From Sulfodiicoccus acidiphilus (GTDB lineage Archaea; Thermoproteota; Thermoprotei_A; Sulfolobales; Sulfolobaceae): a stretch of 64,000 bases of DNA. This document shows positions 54,586 through 64,000 of the stretch, piece by piece (position 1 is the first letter of the stretch; each line of letters begins with the position of its first letter). Made by a program: the position numbers and the translations under genes. The notes beneath the pieces were generated by a model, which was not told the DNA's origin, searched no databases, and saw only the letters and a list, made by a program, of their open reading frames with translations. The stretch lies in contig NZ_AP018553.1 in assembly GCF_003967175.1 (NCBI RefSeq), forward strand, positions 1,847,982-1,911,981. The letters run 5' to 3'.

Positions 54586-55335
54586 TCAACTCGTGACGGT
54601 GGCGTACACGGTGGAACCGTTCTCTAGGAGTAGCCTCAGCTTGTACTCCGTTCCCTGCACCACGGCCGGCGGAACGTAAGAGAACGTAATCTCGACCCTA
54701 TTCTCACCGGGTTTGAGGGAGGATGGTTGTATGGCCACCGCCGTCGAGGCCAACCCCTCTATCGTAGCTGAGGTCAGGCCGATCGGCAAATTGGAGTAAA
54801 GCGTCAAAGTGGCGACGTTTCCCCTCAAGCTCCCCTGTCCCACCTGGTACACCTGTGCGGGTTGCTGGACCTGGGGGGTCTGGGGAGTCAGTGAAGCTGG
54901 GACCTGATAGAGGATGTTCCCTAGTCCAACGTAGGAGACGATGAACCCTATGAAAGATATGAACCCTATGGGTATGGCGGTGAGTATCCCCCCGACTTTG
55001 GTGGTTCCGTTGTTGTACTTCTCCCCCACGAAGTATAGTGCTAACCCTACTAGTATGACTCCGATCAGATCAAGGATCGGTATGACGAGGAGTATTGAAC
55101 CTATCCTACCTAGGTTCGCGTTCGGGACGTACGGCGTCAACATCTTGAACCCCCTGTAGAGCCTGATTAAGGCCAGTATCCCTAGGATTAGGGCCACCAC
55201 CAGCAACACTCCGGCTAGCACAGGGCCACCGACGAAGGAGATTATCCCTATGAACCCCACCAGGATGGAGATCATCCCGAACACCATCCCGCCCCTGATC
55301 CGTTCGATCCCGTCCCGTTCCTGTTGCGAGGACAT
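54586..55335 (-). CDS. DUF973-type membrane protein
   Basis: The ATG at 55335 (MSSQQERDGIERIRGGMVFG) is 26 bp from the TATA box ctatttatac (55357-55366), fixing a leaderless start; an upstream in-frame ATG would lie inside the promoter. The 249-residue protein has five or six helices and closes with a Gln/Pro linker and a small beta domain (TLTLYSNLPIGLTSATIEGL, EYKLRLLLENGSTVYATV). The RIRxG start and glycine-rich helices are those of the Sulfolobales DUF973 family, of unknown role. It converges on the tubulin-like cluster; functional linkage is not implied. Confidence 0.75.
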   Translation of the reverse strand: MSSQQERDGIERIRGGMVFGMISILVGFIGIISFVGGPVLAGVLLVVALILGILALIRLYRGFKMLTPYVPNANLGRIGSILLVIPILDLIGVILVGLALYFVGEKYNNGTTKVGGILTAIPIGFISFIGFIVSYVGLGNILYQVPASLTPQTPQVQQPAQVYQVGQGSLRGNVATLTLYSNLPIGLTSATIEGLASTAVAIQPSSLKPGENRVEITFSYVPPAVVQGTEYKLRLLLENGSTVYATVTS

Positions 55336-55366
55336 AATGCATAACGGCAAGTCCACCTATTTATAC

Positions 55367-56160
55367 TTTCTTCACAGAGAACAGTCCATGGCTTTACAGT
55401 CGCTCCAAAGATGTATCGCCACCGTCTGTCGGCGTAAAGCGCGTCATCACGTATCAGCTAAGGTTGGGATCCCCATTCAATGCGGATTTATCTCTCGCTG
55501 TTATAACTGTTTCTCCGATCTAACAGGGATGGGACGCCACTTTCTTGGAGCCCTGAAGTGGGTTGAGGTTGGATAGTGGTGGAGAGACCAGCTGCACAAC
55601 ACGAGGGGCAAACGGGGTCAATTCATCCCAAAACTTAGAGGGCACGTCCATGGGAGGTGAGCTCCATCGGAAGGTTCAACGAGTTTTACCGTAGAGCGGG
55701 AAACATATCGGGTCACGTGAGTGAACTTCGCGTGAGCGAACGGAGGACGCCGCGACCTCGTGACTTAACTGTGAGGGTGTCACAGACACACTAAGGATAT
55801 GGTCGGCGTCAACAGTCCAAAGGCCCCTCATCAGCGCAAACCCTTCGATGCCACTAGGAGATCCTCCAGATAGAAGTGTGCTTAAACGGAGCGAAGCGCG
55901 GCCCTTCCACTTTACCGCGATTCAACTGAACTTCGTGGACCACAGCTCGATCTGCCGACGAGGTGGCTGCTTTTGAATTACTTCAGTGAGTCGTTAGAAC
56001 AACCTTAAGATTCAACGTGGGTTCCTCAGGTCCGCCCAACTTCCCACAGAGCGAGACATGTAGCGAACAGGCTGTGGGAGAACCTGGTATGGGGACTAAA
56101 GAGGGAAAGTCGGCTGAGCTCGTCCATTAACTATTAATTTCGTCCTACACATGAAGCCTC
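55367..56160. other. Intergenic, no gene seen
   Basis: About 800 bp with only short conflicting frames. A TATA-like ttaactattaat near 56126-56137 probably serves the ggt gene. Confidence 0.45.
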
Positions 56161-57724
56161 ATGTTTGCCGTAGCGACCGACCACGAGCTCTCCACCGGGG
56201 CCGCGGTCGAAGTTCTAATGAAGGGAGGAAACGCGGTGGATGCGGCCATCGCCGCGTCCGTGGCACTGAGCGTCGTCGACCCATACATGTCTGGGTTGGG
56301 AGGGTTCGGGGTGGCCATAGTGAAGAGAGACAAAGTTTACGGACTCAACTTCGTCGGTACCGCCCCTCGCGAGCTCAGGGCAGAGCTCCTCACTCGGGAA
56401 GATCCTTGGGAGGAGTACAGGCCCTCGTTCGATGGTCCACTGTCTGTGCTAGTTCCAGGTTCCGTAGCAGGTTGGGGTGAACTGCACGCCAAGTTCGGTA
56501 CCTTGGACTGGAAGGAGGTGGTACTCCCTGCGATTAGGTTGGCCAGAGGACACGTAGTCACGGAGAGGATTTGGAAGTTCTACGAGGGAATAAAGGGAAG
56601 GGCGGGGCAGTTTCACGCAAACTACGAGACTTTCTACAAGGACGGCAGGTTTCCGCTACCTGGGGAAACGTTGAGACAGCCGGACCTCGCGAGTACTCTC
56701 GAGACCTTGGCAGACGAGGGATGGAGGTCCTTCTACTCCGGGACACTAGCCAAGAAGACGGTGGAAGCTGTCAGGGAACAGGGAGGACTCATGGACGATG
56801 AGGACCTTAGGAACTACTCCCCGGTGTGGGTAGACCCGATCGAGGTGAGCCACGGTAACTACGTAGTTTACTCCCTCCCTCAGGGAACCTCAGGGCCAAC
56901 TGTGCTGGAGTGGTTGAACGTAGTAGAGGAGCTAGATCCGCGGGGGACTGGAGATCGGGGGAGTTCGCCCATCTCTTCCTCGAAGCAGGGAAGTTGGCGC
57001 TCAGGGACGACGACATTTGGAACACTGGAAAGGACTACTACAGGGTGCCCCTAGACTTCCTCCTGAGCAGACAGAGGGCTAAGTCGCTCGCTGGGAAGGT
57101 CTCTAACGAGGCTAAGTTCTACCCCAAGGTTGGGAGGAGCGTGTACGGCGAACACACGACTAGCCTATCAGTGGTCGACGACGACGTTTCGGTCACCATC
57201 ACGATGACCCAGATGTACGGCTTCGAAAGGAACGGACTTCTGAGGGGCCTGGGGTTCAACTTGAACGACGGAGCGTGTTACTTCAGCCTCGACCCCGCGG
57301 ACAAGGAGAGGGTGGAGCCTGGCCAGAGGCCACGCTTCCCGCTCTCTCCAGTGGTGGCCGTGAGCGAAGAAAGGACGGTGACCATGGGGGCCGCCGGAGG
57401 TTGGACGATCCCACAGACCGTGACCCTCACCCTACTCAAGTCCCTGAGGTTCGGGGCTGCAGTGAACGACGCTGTCAACTCGCCACGCTACCTCATGAGA
57501 TACAGGACAAACTCCATCCCTTACCCTCCCGGGACGGAGGTCGAGGTTGAGGAAGGGATACCCTCGGATACCATCAATTACCTGAGGGCGAGAGGACACG
57601 TTTTGGCCAGACACACTCCACTGGGAGGGGTTCCTTCGGGGCCCTCAACGGGGTGGAGGTGCGCGGAGGGAGGCCCGTTCCAGGAGCGGACGGGAGGAGG
57701 AAGGGGTCTGGCGCTGTGGGCTGA
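56161..57724 (+). pseudogene. ggt: Gamma-glutamyltranspeptidase, two apparent frameshifts
   Basis: The N-terminal frame has AVEVLMKGGNAVDAAIAAS, DPYMSGLGGFGVAIVK and VPGSVAGWGELHAKFGTLDW, all GGT landmarks. At the G5 run 56942-56946 the frame shifts; one added G continues DPRGDWRSGEFAHLFLEAGK. The autoprocessing and catalytic Thr lies in YGEHTTSLSVVDD. A second shift at 57627-57630 is healed by one G, giving GGGSFGALNGVEVRGGRPVP and the end at 57724. Repaired, the enzyme has about 520 residues and no obvious signal peptide. It would cleave gamma-glutamyl bonds (glutathione, gamma-glutamyl peptides). Neighbours are a pyroglutamyl peptidase and a peptide importer. Confidence 0.85.
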
Positions 57725-57754
57725 ACTTTTTACCCGGCTCAAGTAACACAGCTC

Positions 57755-58375
57755 GTGATAGTCGTATTCGGTTTCGAGGAGTTCCAGGAGTACAGGGAGA
57801 ACCCAGCTAGGTTGGTGGCGGAATCCCTGGACGGAAGAGAGGTGGGAGGCCACAGGATCAAGGGTGTAGTCCTCCCAGTGCAGTACGACAGAGTCCCGGG
57901 GCTCATATCTGCTGAGCTACGGGCAACGAGACCTGCCCTGGCCCTCGGAGTGGGGGTGGCACCGGGAAGGGCGAAGATCACGCCAGAGAAGGTGGCGATA
58001 AACTACAAGTTCTCCAGGGAACCGGACAACGCGGGACTGGTAGCTAAGGGAGAGAGGATAGACGACGGTCCAGATGGGCTGTTCGCCGACATCCCGGTTG
58101 AGGACTTGGTGGATCACCTGAACTCCGTTGGGATCCCGGCGGAGTTGAGCCTGTCGGCCGGAAGTTACCTCTGCAACACAGCCATGTACGTCATACTCAG
58201 GGAAGTTAGGATGTATGGGGGTCTGGGCGGTTTCATTCACGTGCCTTGTCACGAGAAGTGTGCGGCCTCGATCTCCAGGCCCATTCCATCCATGAGCTTG
58301 GAGACCATAGTCAAGGGTGTGAGGGAGTCGATAGAGTTCGTCCTAGCGAGGGCGATCACGCCAAGAAGCACCTGA
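57755..58375 (+). CDS. pcp: Pyrrolidone-carboxylate (pyroglutamyl) peptidase
   Basis: The 206-residue cysteine peptidase removes N-terminal pyroglutamate from peptides. The catalytic triad is in place: E78 in [12 protein letters not shown]140 in [13 protein letters not shown] and H162 in [10 protein letters not shown]. The N-terminus [20 protein letters not shown] matches the family's substrate loop. It starts at GTG 57755, 30 bp after ggt, and its 3' end overlaps the convergent oppF gene by about 20 bp. With ggt and the peptide importer it forms a likely peptide-salvage unit. Confidence 0.9.
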   Translation: MIVVFGFEEFQEYRENPARLVAESLDGREVGGHRIKGVVLPVQYDRVPGLISAELRATRPALALGVGVAPGRAKITPEKVAINYKFSREPDNAGLVAKGERIDDGPDGLFADIPVEDLVDHLNSVGIPAELSLSAGSYLCNTAMYVILREVRMYGGLGGFIHVPCHEKCAASISRPIPSMSLETIVKGVRESIEFVLARAITPRST

Positions 58376-59275
58376 CCTTCTCTCCATCCACTTCCCTCAC
58401 CTGCGGATCCTCTGTCTTGCACTTGTCGACTCTGATTGGGCACCTGGAGTAAAACGGACATCCCCTACCATCACCCAAGTCGTCTGACCTGGCTAGGAGC
58501 CTGATCTCCCCCTCCAATCTCGGCACAGCAGATATGAGGGTCTGTGTGTATGGGTGGAGGGGGACTTGAGGACCTTCCTAGTGGGACCTTCCTCCACCAC
58601 CCTCCCCCTGTACATCACTATCACCCTATCGGAGATTAACGGAGCCACGCTGAAGTCGTGTGTCACAGTTATCAGGTTCATCCTATACTTGGAGGAGAGG
58701 TCCAGGAAGAGCTTCAGCACCTCCGCCTTCAAGGAGGCGTCTATCATAGTCGTGGGCTCGTCGGCTATAAGCACTTTTGGCCTGTATATCACCGCCCTCG
58801 CGATGGCGACCCTCTGCCTCTGGCCTCCCGAGAGCTGCGTGGGGTACTTCGACCCGAAGAGCTCGGGTGGGACTAGCTTTACCTCCCTCAGGGCCGAGTA
58901 GACGGCCTCCCTTATCGAGTCGGGTCTCTCTCCCCTCACACTAAGTGGGAAGCCCACTATGTCGAAGACCTTCTTCGCCGGGTTCAGGGACTCGTATGGG
59001 TCCTGGAACACTACTGAGAACTTCCTCCTCGTCTCGACGTCCATCCTCGTGGACTTGTCCAACACCTTCCTTCCCTCGAAGTGGACTTCTCCCGCGTCAG
59101 GCACCTCCAGCCCCATCAACAACCTGGCCAGAGTCGTCTTCCCGGAGCCCGACTCCCCCACGACCGCCAGCCTCTCCCCCTCCTCGAGTGAGAACGAAAC
59201 GTCGTCGAGGGCCCTCACAAGGGTTTTCCCCCTCCTGAACGTCTTACTCAGAGACCTGGCCTCTAGGAGCTTCAA
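58356..59275 (-). pseudogene. oppF: Peptide ABC transporter ATPase (OppF type), one frameshift near the C-terminus
   Basis: The TTG at 59275 overlaps the oppD stop. The ATPase has Walker A GESGSGKTT, Q-loop VFQDPYESLNP, signature LSGGQRQRVAIARA, Walker B VLIADEPTT and H-loop THD. The frame changes at the C5 run (plus-strand G5 58559-58563). One restored base continues KSPLHPYTQTLISAVPRLEG and the Cys-containing oligopeptide-transporter tail GCPFYSRCPIRVDKCKTEDP to the stop at 58356. As it stands it lacks only the tail; a consensus error is likely. It forms the ATPase dimer with OppD. Confidence 0.85.
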
Positions 59276-60216
59276 CTCTCCCCACCCCTCACGAAGCACC
59301 TGACTTCAACCTTACCTTTCTCCCTCCTTGAGGGGAACTCCCTGTAGCACCTGTCCACTGCGTCAGGGCACCTGCTCAGGAAGGGACATCCCCCGGTGAC
59401 CTCCCTCTTGACGTCCTCAAGCTCTAGCCTACCCTCCTCCAGCCCCCTGAGGGTCTTGATGAGCCTCTCGGTGTACGGGTGCGCCGGCCTCGACAGCACC
59501 TCCCGCAGAGGGCCCTGCTCCATATCCGTCCCACCGTACATCACCATGACCCTGTCGCAAAGGGACGCCACAAGTCCTACGTCGTGTGTTATGAAGAGCA
59601 GGGTGAGCCCCCTCTCCTTTACCACCTTCCTTATGAGGAGGAGTATTTCGGCCTGGGTCACCACGTCCAAGGCCGTGGTGGGTTCGTCAGCCAAGAGGAG
59701 CTCGGGCTCCAGCAGGAGTGACGCCGCTATCACCACCCTCTGCTTCATGCCACCTGAGAGTTCGTGAGGGTACATGTCCATCACCGAGGGGGCCAAGTTC
59801 ACCGTGCTTAAGGTCTCTATGGCCCTGTTCACTGCCTCTTCCTTCCTAGCCCCCCTGTTGTGATAAGTGTAAAGCTCCACCAACTGGTTCCCGACCTTCC
59901 TAACTGGGTCTAAGGCGTTCTGGGACGCCTGAAAGATCATGGACATCCTCCTCCACCTTATCCTCCTGAGCTCCTCCTTCCCTAGGCTCAGTAAGCTCAC
60001 TCCGTCGAAGACCACGTCCCCCCTCTTAACCCTGGCCTCCTTGGGGAGGAGTCCCATCAGCGTCATGGCCAGAGTCGTCTTCCCGGAGCCCGACTCCCCC
60101 ACGACCGCCAGGGACTCGCCCTTCTCCACTGAGAAACTCAGGTCCCTCACCGCCTCCACTTCCCTCCCGTCGCTTACGTACGCGACCGTGAGCTCCCTCA
60201 CGTCGAGTAGTGGCAT
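59272..60216 (-). CDS. oppD: Peptide ABC transporter ATPase (OppD type)
   Basis: From the ATG at 60216 (MPLLDVRELTVAYVSDG) there are 314 residues; the longer open frame upstream overlaps the permease and is not used. Motifs: GESGSGKTTLAMTLMGLLP (Walker A), MIFQASQNALDPVRKV, LSGGMKQRVVIAASLLL (signature), LLLADEPTTALDV (Walker B), FITHD (H-loop). The C-terminal tail HPYTERLIKTLRGLEEG then GCPFLSRCPDAVDRC is the oligopeptide-family extension. TGATG overlap couples it to the permease gene upstream. Confidence 0.92.
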   Translation of the reverse strand: MPLLDVRELTVAYVSDGREVEAVRDLSFSVEKGESLAVVGESGSGKTTLAMTLMGLLPKEARVKRGDVVFDGVSLLSLGKEELRRIRWRRMSMIFQASQNALDPVRKVGNQLVELYTYHNRGARKEEAVNRAIETLSTVNLAPSVMDMYPHELSGGMKQRVVIAASLLLEPELLLADEPTTALDVVTQAEILLLIRKVVKERGLTLLFITHDVGLVASLCDRVMVMYGGTDMEQGPLREVLSRPAHPYTERLIKTLRGLEEGRLELEDVKREVTGGCPFLSRCPDAVDRCYREFPSRREKGKVEVRCFVRGGES

Positions 60217-61067
60217 CACCTCACCTCCAGTCCTAGGATCTCCTCTATCCTCAGGAAGAGGAGAGAGAAGGCGAAGGCCACCGTCAGGATCCCCAGCCCC
60301 GGAGGGACGACCCACCACCACTCCCCGCTCGCTATTGCCCCAGACTGCTCAGCGTAGTACAACATGTTACCCCACCCAGGTTGAGTGGGGACGCCGAGTC
60401 CCAAGAACGAAATGGCCGTCTGGAAGAGTATGGCGAATATTATCACCAGGACGCTGTTGGAGATGATAAGGTTCACCACGTTTGGAAGTACCTCCCCGAA
60501 CATAACCCTCCCGTCTGACGCTCCCAGGGCCTTGGCGCTGAGCACGAACCCCCTCTCCTTCAGACTTATCACCTGTGAGGCGACCACCCTGGCCGGGAAA
60601 GGCCAGGAAATGAGGGTGAGGACCAGGACCTGATTGAGGAGGCTTGGCCCGAGGTAGACTCCTAGGAGTATGATCAGGGGAAGCGACGGTATGATCAGGA
60701 ACACGTCAGTTATCAGGGTCAGGAGCCTGCCCAACTTCTCGGAGTAGTACCCAGCTGGAACTCCTATTAGCACGACTAGAAGGGAGGTGAAGACGCCTGT
60801 CAGGACCCCCACCTCTACGGGGACTAGTCCACCAGCGAGGAACTGACTGAACACGTCCTGGCCTAGGCTCGTGGTCCCCAGCAGGTGGGCGTGGGAGGGA
60901 GGCTGGTTCGGTGCCCCCACTCCCACCGCCAACGGAGGGTACTTGGTGAGGAGTGGCCTAAGGAAGGGCAGCACGGTGAAGGCTAGTATTATGCCGACTC
61001 CAGCTCCTCCCTTAGGGTCCGCCACCACCCTCTTCACTAGGCCTCCGTACCTCGAGCCGACCTCCAT
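60216..61067 (-). CDS. oppC: Peptide ABC transporter permease (OppC/DppC type)
   Basis: A 283-residue inner-membrane permease with the expected N-terminal helix, a periplasm-facing loop (HLLGTTSLGQDVFSQFLAGG, equivalent to the HLLGTDxxGRDxxSR motif) and the EAA loop RERGFVLSAKALGASDGRVM contacting the ATPases. The GWGNMLYYAEQS segment is typical of DppC. It overlaps oppB by one base and oppD by a few, so it is strictly co-translated. Confidence 0.92.
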   Translation of the reverse strand: MEVGSRYGGLVKRVVADPKGGAGVGIILAFTVLPFLRPLLTKYPPLAVGVGAPNQPPSHAHLLGTTSLGQDVFSQFLAGGLVPVEVGVLTGVFTSLLVVLIGVPAGYYSEKLGRLLTLITDVFLIIPSLPLIILLGVYLGPSLLNQVLVLTLISWPFPARVVASQVISLKERGFVLSAKALGASDGRVMFGEVLPNVVNLIISNSVLVIIFAILFQTAISFLGLGVPTQPGWGNMLYYAEQSGAIASGEWWWVVPPGLGILTVAFAFSLLFLRIEEILGLEVR

Positions 61068-62041
61068 TACCTCCTCACCCGCGGATCTAGGACACCGTAG
61101 AGTAAGTCCACGATCAGCAATGCGACTAACGTCGTTACCGTGAGCACGAAGAACGCTCCCTGGAGGGTAGGGTAGTCCCTGGCGAGCACCGCCTGGTACA
61201 CGAGTAACCCCATTCCAGGGTAGGAGAAGACCGTCTCCACCAACACCGCCCCACTAACTATGTAACCCATCTGGATTCCTATGTTGGTTAACATGGGAAG
61301 CGAAGCGTTCCTCAGGACGTGTCCGTAGAGGATCCTCCGGTCGTCGTAACCGAACGCCCTCATTGTAGTTACGTAGTCCTCCTTCAAGGTGCTCAGGGTA
61401 GACGCCCTCATAATCAGGAGGTTCCCTCCCACTAGGTAGGCCATCAACGTCACGATGGGAAGGAAGGAGTGGTAGAGGAGGCTCTGCACGAAGGCCGGTA
61501 CCCCGCCTCCTGACACCAGGAGTGAGGTGGAGAAGTAACCTGAAGTGGGGAAGACCTTCAGCGTCACTCCGAACAATATGAGCAAAACGAGGCCGAGCCA
61601 GAAGGTGGGAGTGGACCTCAGGACGAGGGAGGAGAACACCGAGGCCGAGTCCACCTTCCCCCTGTGCCAGGCGGCCAAGAGGCCTAGGGCCATTCCCAAG
61701 AGGGCCGCCAATACAGTGGCGGTACCGGTTAGGAAGAGCGTCCACGGGAGTCTCTGGGCTATTAGGGTCGACACTGGAGTGGGGTAGTAAAGGAAGGATA
61801 TGCCGAAGTTACCCGTGAAGACGCCCCTGAGGTAGAGCAGGAACTGCACGTAAAGTGGCTTAGTTAACCCGAACTGCTCGAGTATCTGACGCTGCGCCTG
61901 AGGTGACATGAGGGGGTTGACGAACCTTGATACCGGGTTACCTGGCATCAACCTGGGAATGAGGAAATTGAGCACGAGGAGAATCACAAAGGAGTAGAGG
62001 AAAAATGTGAGCCTCTTAACTACGTAGCTCCTCCACGCCAC
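61067..62041 (-). CDS. oppB: Peptide ABC transporter permease (OppB/DppB type)
   Basis: The 324-residue permease has the start VKRLTFFLYSFVILLVLNFL then IPRLMPGNPVSRFV, the QFGLTKPLYVQFLLYLRGVF segment, the EAA loop DYVTTMRAFGYDDRRILYGH and the C-terminal DLLYGVLDPRVRR. These are standard DppB/OppB landmarks. It lies between the binding protein (7 bp upstream) and oppC in the same orientation. Confidence 0.92.
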   Translation of the reverse strand: MAWRSYVVKRLTFFLYSFVILLVLNFLIPRLMPGNPVSRFVNPLMSPQAQRQILEQFGLTKPLYVQFLLYLRGVFTGNFGISFLYYPTPVSTLIAQRLPWTLFLTGTATVLAALLGMALGLLAAWHRGKVDSASVFSSLVLRSTPTFWLGLVLLILFGVTLKVFPTSGYFSTSLLVSGGGVPAFVQSLLYHSFLPIVTLMAYLVGGNLLIMRASTLSTLKEDYVTTMRAFGYDDRRILYGHVLRNASLPMLTNIGIQMGYIVSGAVLVETVFSYPGMGLLVYQAVLARDYPTLQGAFFVLTVTTLVALLIVDLLYGVLDPRVRR

Positions 62042-62047
62042 CTTCCA

Positions 62048-63724
62048 TCATCCTGTGGGGGTCATACTGAGGAAGTTGGTGTAGTACCAGAGTCCGTACC
62101 TCGGGACTCCCTGCCAGTTACTGTATCCCTGTACTGCCCATATGTCCTGCCCGTAGGCCAACATTATCCACGGGACCTGCTGGTTCACCGCGTACTGTAT
62201 CTGGTCGACGTATGTCCTCTCCGTGGCGAGTGAGGGTGAGTATATTGCCTGGTTTATGAGGTTGTCCACCGTGGAGTTCTTGAAGACGGCGAAGTTCAAT
62301 CCGTTTGGTCCAGTCTCGTTGGAATCGAAGGAGGGTTCCAGGAAGAGCATTGGATCGAAGTAGAGCCTCCACGATCCCAGGGTCATTTGGTAATTGTGGG
62401 TGCCTATCACTGTGGACTCCCAGGTCGTGGGGTCCACTGCCTGCACGTTCACCGTAATACCTATCTGTCCTAACTCCTGCTGTATGATGGTCGCCATCTC
62501 TATCCAAGGTGCCTCGTTGGGGATGAGGAGGTTGAAGGCGAGTTGCTCTCCCTGCGAATTGACCCACTTTCCACTGGAGTTAGTGAAGCCCGCCTTCTCG
62601 AGGAGCTGCACTGCGGTAGATGGACTGTAAGTGTAGTTGGGCACGTCAGGGTTGTACCAGTAGGATAGGGCCGGGGATATCACCGAGTTAGCCACCTGCC
62701 CCTGTCCCAGGAAGGCCAGGTCAAGTATGGCGGTCTTGTTGATGGCGTAAGCTACGGCCTGCCTGACGAGCGTGTTGTTGAACGGGAAGGTCTGTGTGTT
62801 CATCGAGATGTAGTATATCATGGTGCTTGGAGTGGTAACTATGTGAATCGATGGGTAGGCCGACAACGCCGACAGGCTCGTGCCCTCTGGGAGCTCCAGC
62901 ATGTTGAGGCTACCAGACTCAAGGGCCGCCAGCGCTGAGTCGACCGAGCTGAATATCTTTATCACGAGGTACTTGAAGTGTGGCTCGCCCAGGAAGTAGT
63001 GGGGGTTAGCCTTCAACACTATGTCCACTCCCGGTGTCCTGGAGACGAACTCGAACGGACCATCGCCTATGAGGTTGGATTGATTGAATGGGTTAGTTAT
63101 GTTCTGCCATATGTGTTGGGGTATTATCATCCCTAGGTCTGCCAGGTCCAGTAGGAACCCTGCGTCTGGGTGCACCAGCGTCACCTGTACCGTGTAGTTG
63201 TTTATGGCAGTCGCGTTCTCTATTAGGGCCGCCAGGGTCGCGTAGTAAGGGAAGTGGTACTTCTTCCAGTAGTTGAACGTGAAGACGACGTCCTTGGCCG
63301 TCACTGGGACGCCGTCCTGCCACGTGGCGTTGTGGTAAAGGTAGAACGTGTAGACCTGACCGTTGTCGGAGACAGTCCAGCTCTGAGCCAGGCCGGGAGC
63401 GGGTAGACCAGAGGCGTTCACTTCAACGAGGGTGTTGAAGATCAGTTGCAGTACGTCCAAGTCAGATATGGTGAACCAGTTGACCGGACTCAGAGAAGTC
63501 ACGTCCTCGAAGAAGCCTGTGGTCAGTGTAGCGTTTGAGGTGGTTGTTGTGGTCACTGAGGTGGTGTTAGTCACCCTCGTGGTGTTAGATGGAGGAGAGG
63601 TGGAAGGGACCGTGGGCTTGCTGTGGTTGGTAGTTAAAAGAACCCCAGCCACAGCTGCTACCACGACCACGATTACCACCACCGCAACTATGACCGATTT
63701 ACCAATTCCTTTCCTACTCTTCAC
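62048..63724 (-). CDS. oppA: Peptide-binding lipoprotein-like subunit (SBP family 5), membrane-anchored
   Basis: The 558-residue protein is the first gene of the importer operon. An N-terminal helix (SVIVAVVVIVVVVAAVAGVL) acts as anchor or class III-like signal. A Ser/Thr-rich linker (about 35-70), likely heavily glycosylated, follows, as in Sulfolobales binding proteins. The SBP_bac_5 domain then shows LAQSWTVSDNGQVYTFYL, WQDGVPVTAKDVVFTFNYW, GDGPFEFVSRTPGVDIVLKA and RQAVAYAINKTAILDLAFL. It captures oligopeptides or oligosaccharides outside the cell; the ggt/pcp neighbours favour peptides. GTG start at 63724 follows a TATA-like aagcttatta (complement of 63750-63759). Confidence 0.9.
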   Translation of the reverse strand: MKSRKGIGKSVIVAVVVIVVVVAAVAGVLLTTNHSKPTVPSTSPPSNTTRVTNTTSVTTTTTSNATLTTGFFEDVTSLSPVNWFTISDLDVLQLIFNTLVEVNASGLPAPGLAQSWTVSDNGQVYTFYLYHNATWQDGVPVTAKDVVFTFNYWKKYHFPYYATLAALIENATAINNYTVQVTLVHPDAGFLLDLADLGMIIPQHIWQNITNPFNQSNLIGDGPFEFVSRTPGVDIVLKANPHYFLGEPHFKYLVIKIFSSVDSALAALESGSLNMLELPEGTSLSALSAYPSIHIVTTPSTMIYYISMNTQTFPFNNTLVRQAVAYAINKTAILDLAFLGQGQVANSVISPALSYWYNPDVPNYTYSPSTAVQLLEKAGFTNSSGKWVNSQGEQLAFNLLIPNEAPWIEMATIIQQELGQIGITVNVQAVDPTTWESTVIGTHNYQMTLGSWRLYFDPMLFLEPSFDSNETGPNGLNFAVFKNSTVDNLINQAIYSPSLATERTYVDQIQYAVNQQVPWIMLAYGQDIWAVQGYSNWQGVPRYGLWYYTNFLSMTPTG

Positions 63725-63749
63725 AATTACGGCTAGGTTCCTAGTCTAG

Positions 63750-63759
63750 TAATAAGCTT
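63750..63759 (-). promoter_or_regulatory. TATA box of the opp operon
   Basis: AAGCTTATTA on the minus strand is centred about 30 bp before the GTG at 63724, the only strong promoter-like element upstream of the five tightly packed genes. Beyond it, 63780-64000 contains no recognisable gene. Confidence 0.5.
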
Positions 63760-64000
63760 TGTCCTGTAATTTCTTGAAAATCGTCCATTTGCTGTTGCCT
63801 TACGGCGAAAACTGTTTCTGAAACCCGAGAGGGGCCTAAGGAGATGAGAAAGAACTATCATCGAATTCTACACTCTCCCATTGAGTATTGTTTAAACAGG
63901 CGTCTGGGCGAGTTCGGACGAGACTAGACGTTTTCAGGTTCACCCCAGGTAACACGGCCTATTGAGTTGGGATGGGGGGCTCTTTACGACACAGACTTAT

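Overview
The window looks like chromosomal DNA of a thermoacidophilic crenarchaeon of the Sulfolobales type. The evidence is a split SlaA-like S-layer protein, a DUF973 membrane protein, a secreted GH12 glycoside hydrolase, coiled-coil nuclease-fold (DUF3782-like) proteins, vapBC remnants, IS200/IS605-type end sequences, heavy AGG/GAG/GTG codon use, and start codons that sit about 25 bp downstream of TATA boxes (leaderless transcripts). The genus cannot be fixed by eye. I saw no rRNA or tRNA gene.

Layout. 1-3.6 kb: surface-sugar genes (nucleotide-sugar 2-epimerase, broken FkbM methyltransferase, broken GmhA/GmhB heptose genes, GT4 glycosyltransferase). 4.06-9.55 kb: a six-gene type III-like CRISPR effector operon (two small helical proteins, a large and a small Cas7-like RAMP, a Cas10-like protein without GGDD, a Cas5-like protein), with no cas6, adaptation genes or array beside it. 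9.55-16.1 kb: a poorly coding, partly AT-rich stretch with a decayed integrase, a small gene pair, a coiled-coil nuclease-fold gene and a broken vapBC. 16.2-31.5 kb: SlaA-like protein in two frames, a convergent DNA methyltransferase/endonuclease pair, secreted and membrane proteins, the GH12 enzyme and a macro-domain protein. 31.8-38 kb: an isolated repeat pair, GT2 glycosyltransferase, sugar nucleotidyltransferase, SRPBCC-like pair, and an MFS/amino-acid dehydrogenase operon. 38.1-47.8 kb: IS605-type relics around an MFS gene, an aldo/keto reductase and a repeat-rich coiled-coil gene.

46.7-54.5 kb holds the most striking locus: a vWA protein divergent from four genes in tight succession (tubulin/FtsZ-like protein with a long coiled coil, P-loop GTPase, a protein resembling GTPase-associated protein 1, and an unrecognised protein). 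56.2-63.7 kb is a peptide-scavenging region: gamma-glutamyltranspeptidase, pyroglutamyl peptidase and a complete Opp/Dpp-type importer.

Several otherwise healthy genes (ggt, oppF, GT2, an MFS gene, probably slaA and a small gene at 11.2 kb) are broken by single frameshifts at runs of G or C. Restoring one or two bases in each run gives a normal protein, so consensus error at homopolymers is the first explanation. Other genes (FkbM, vapC, integrase) carry several independent lesions and look truly dead.
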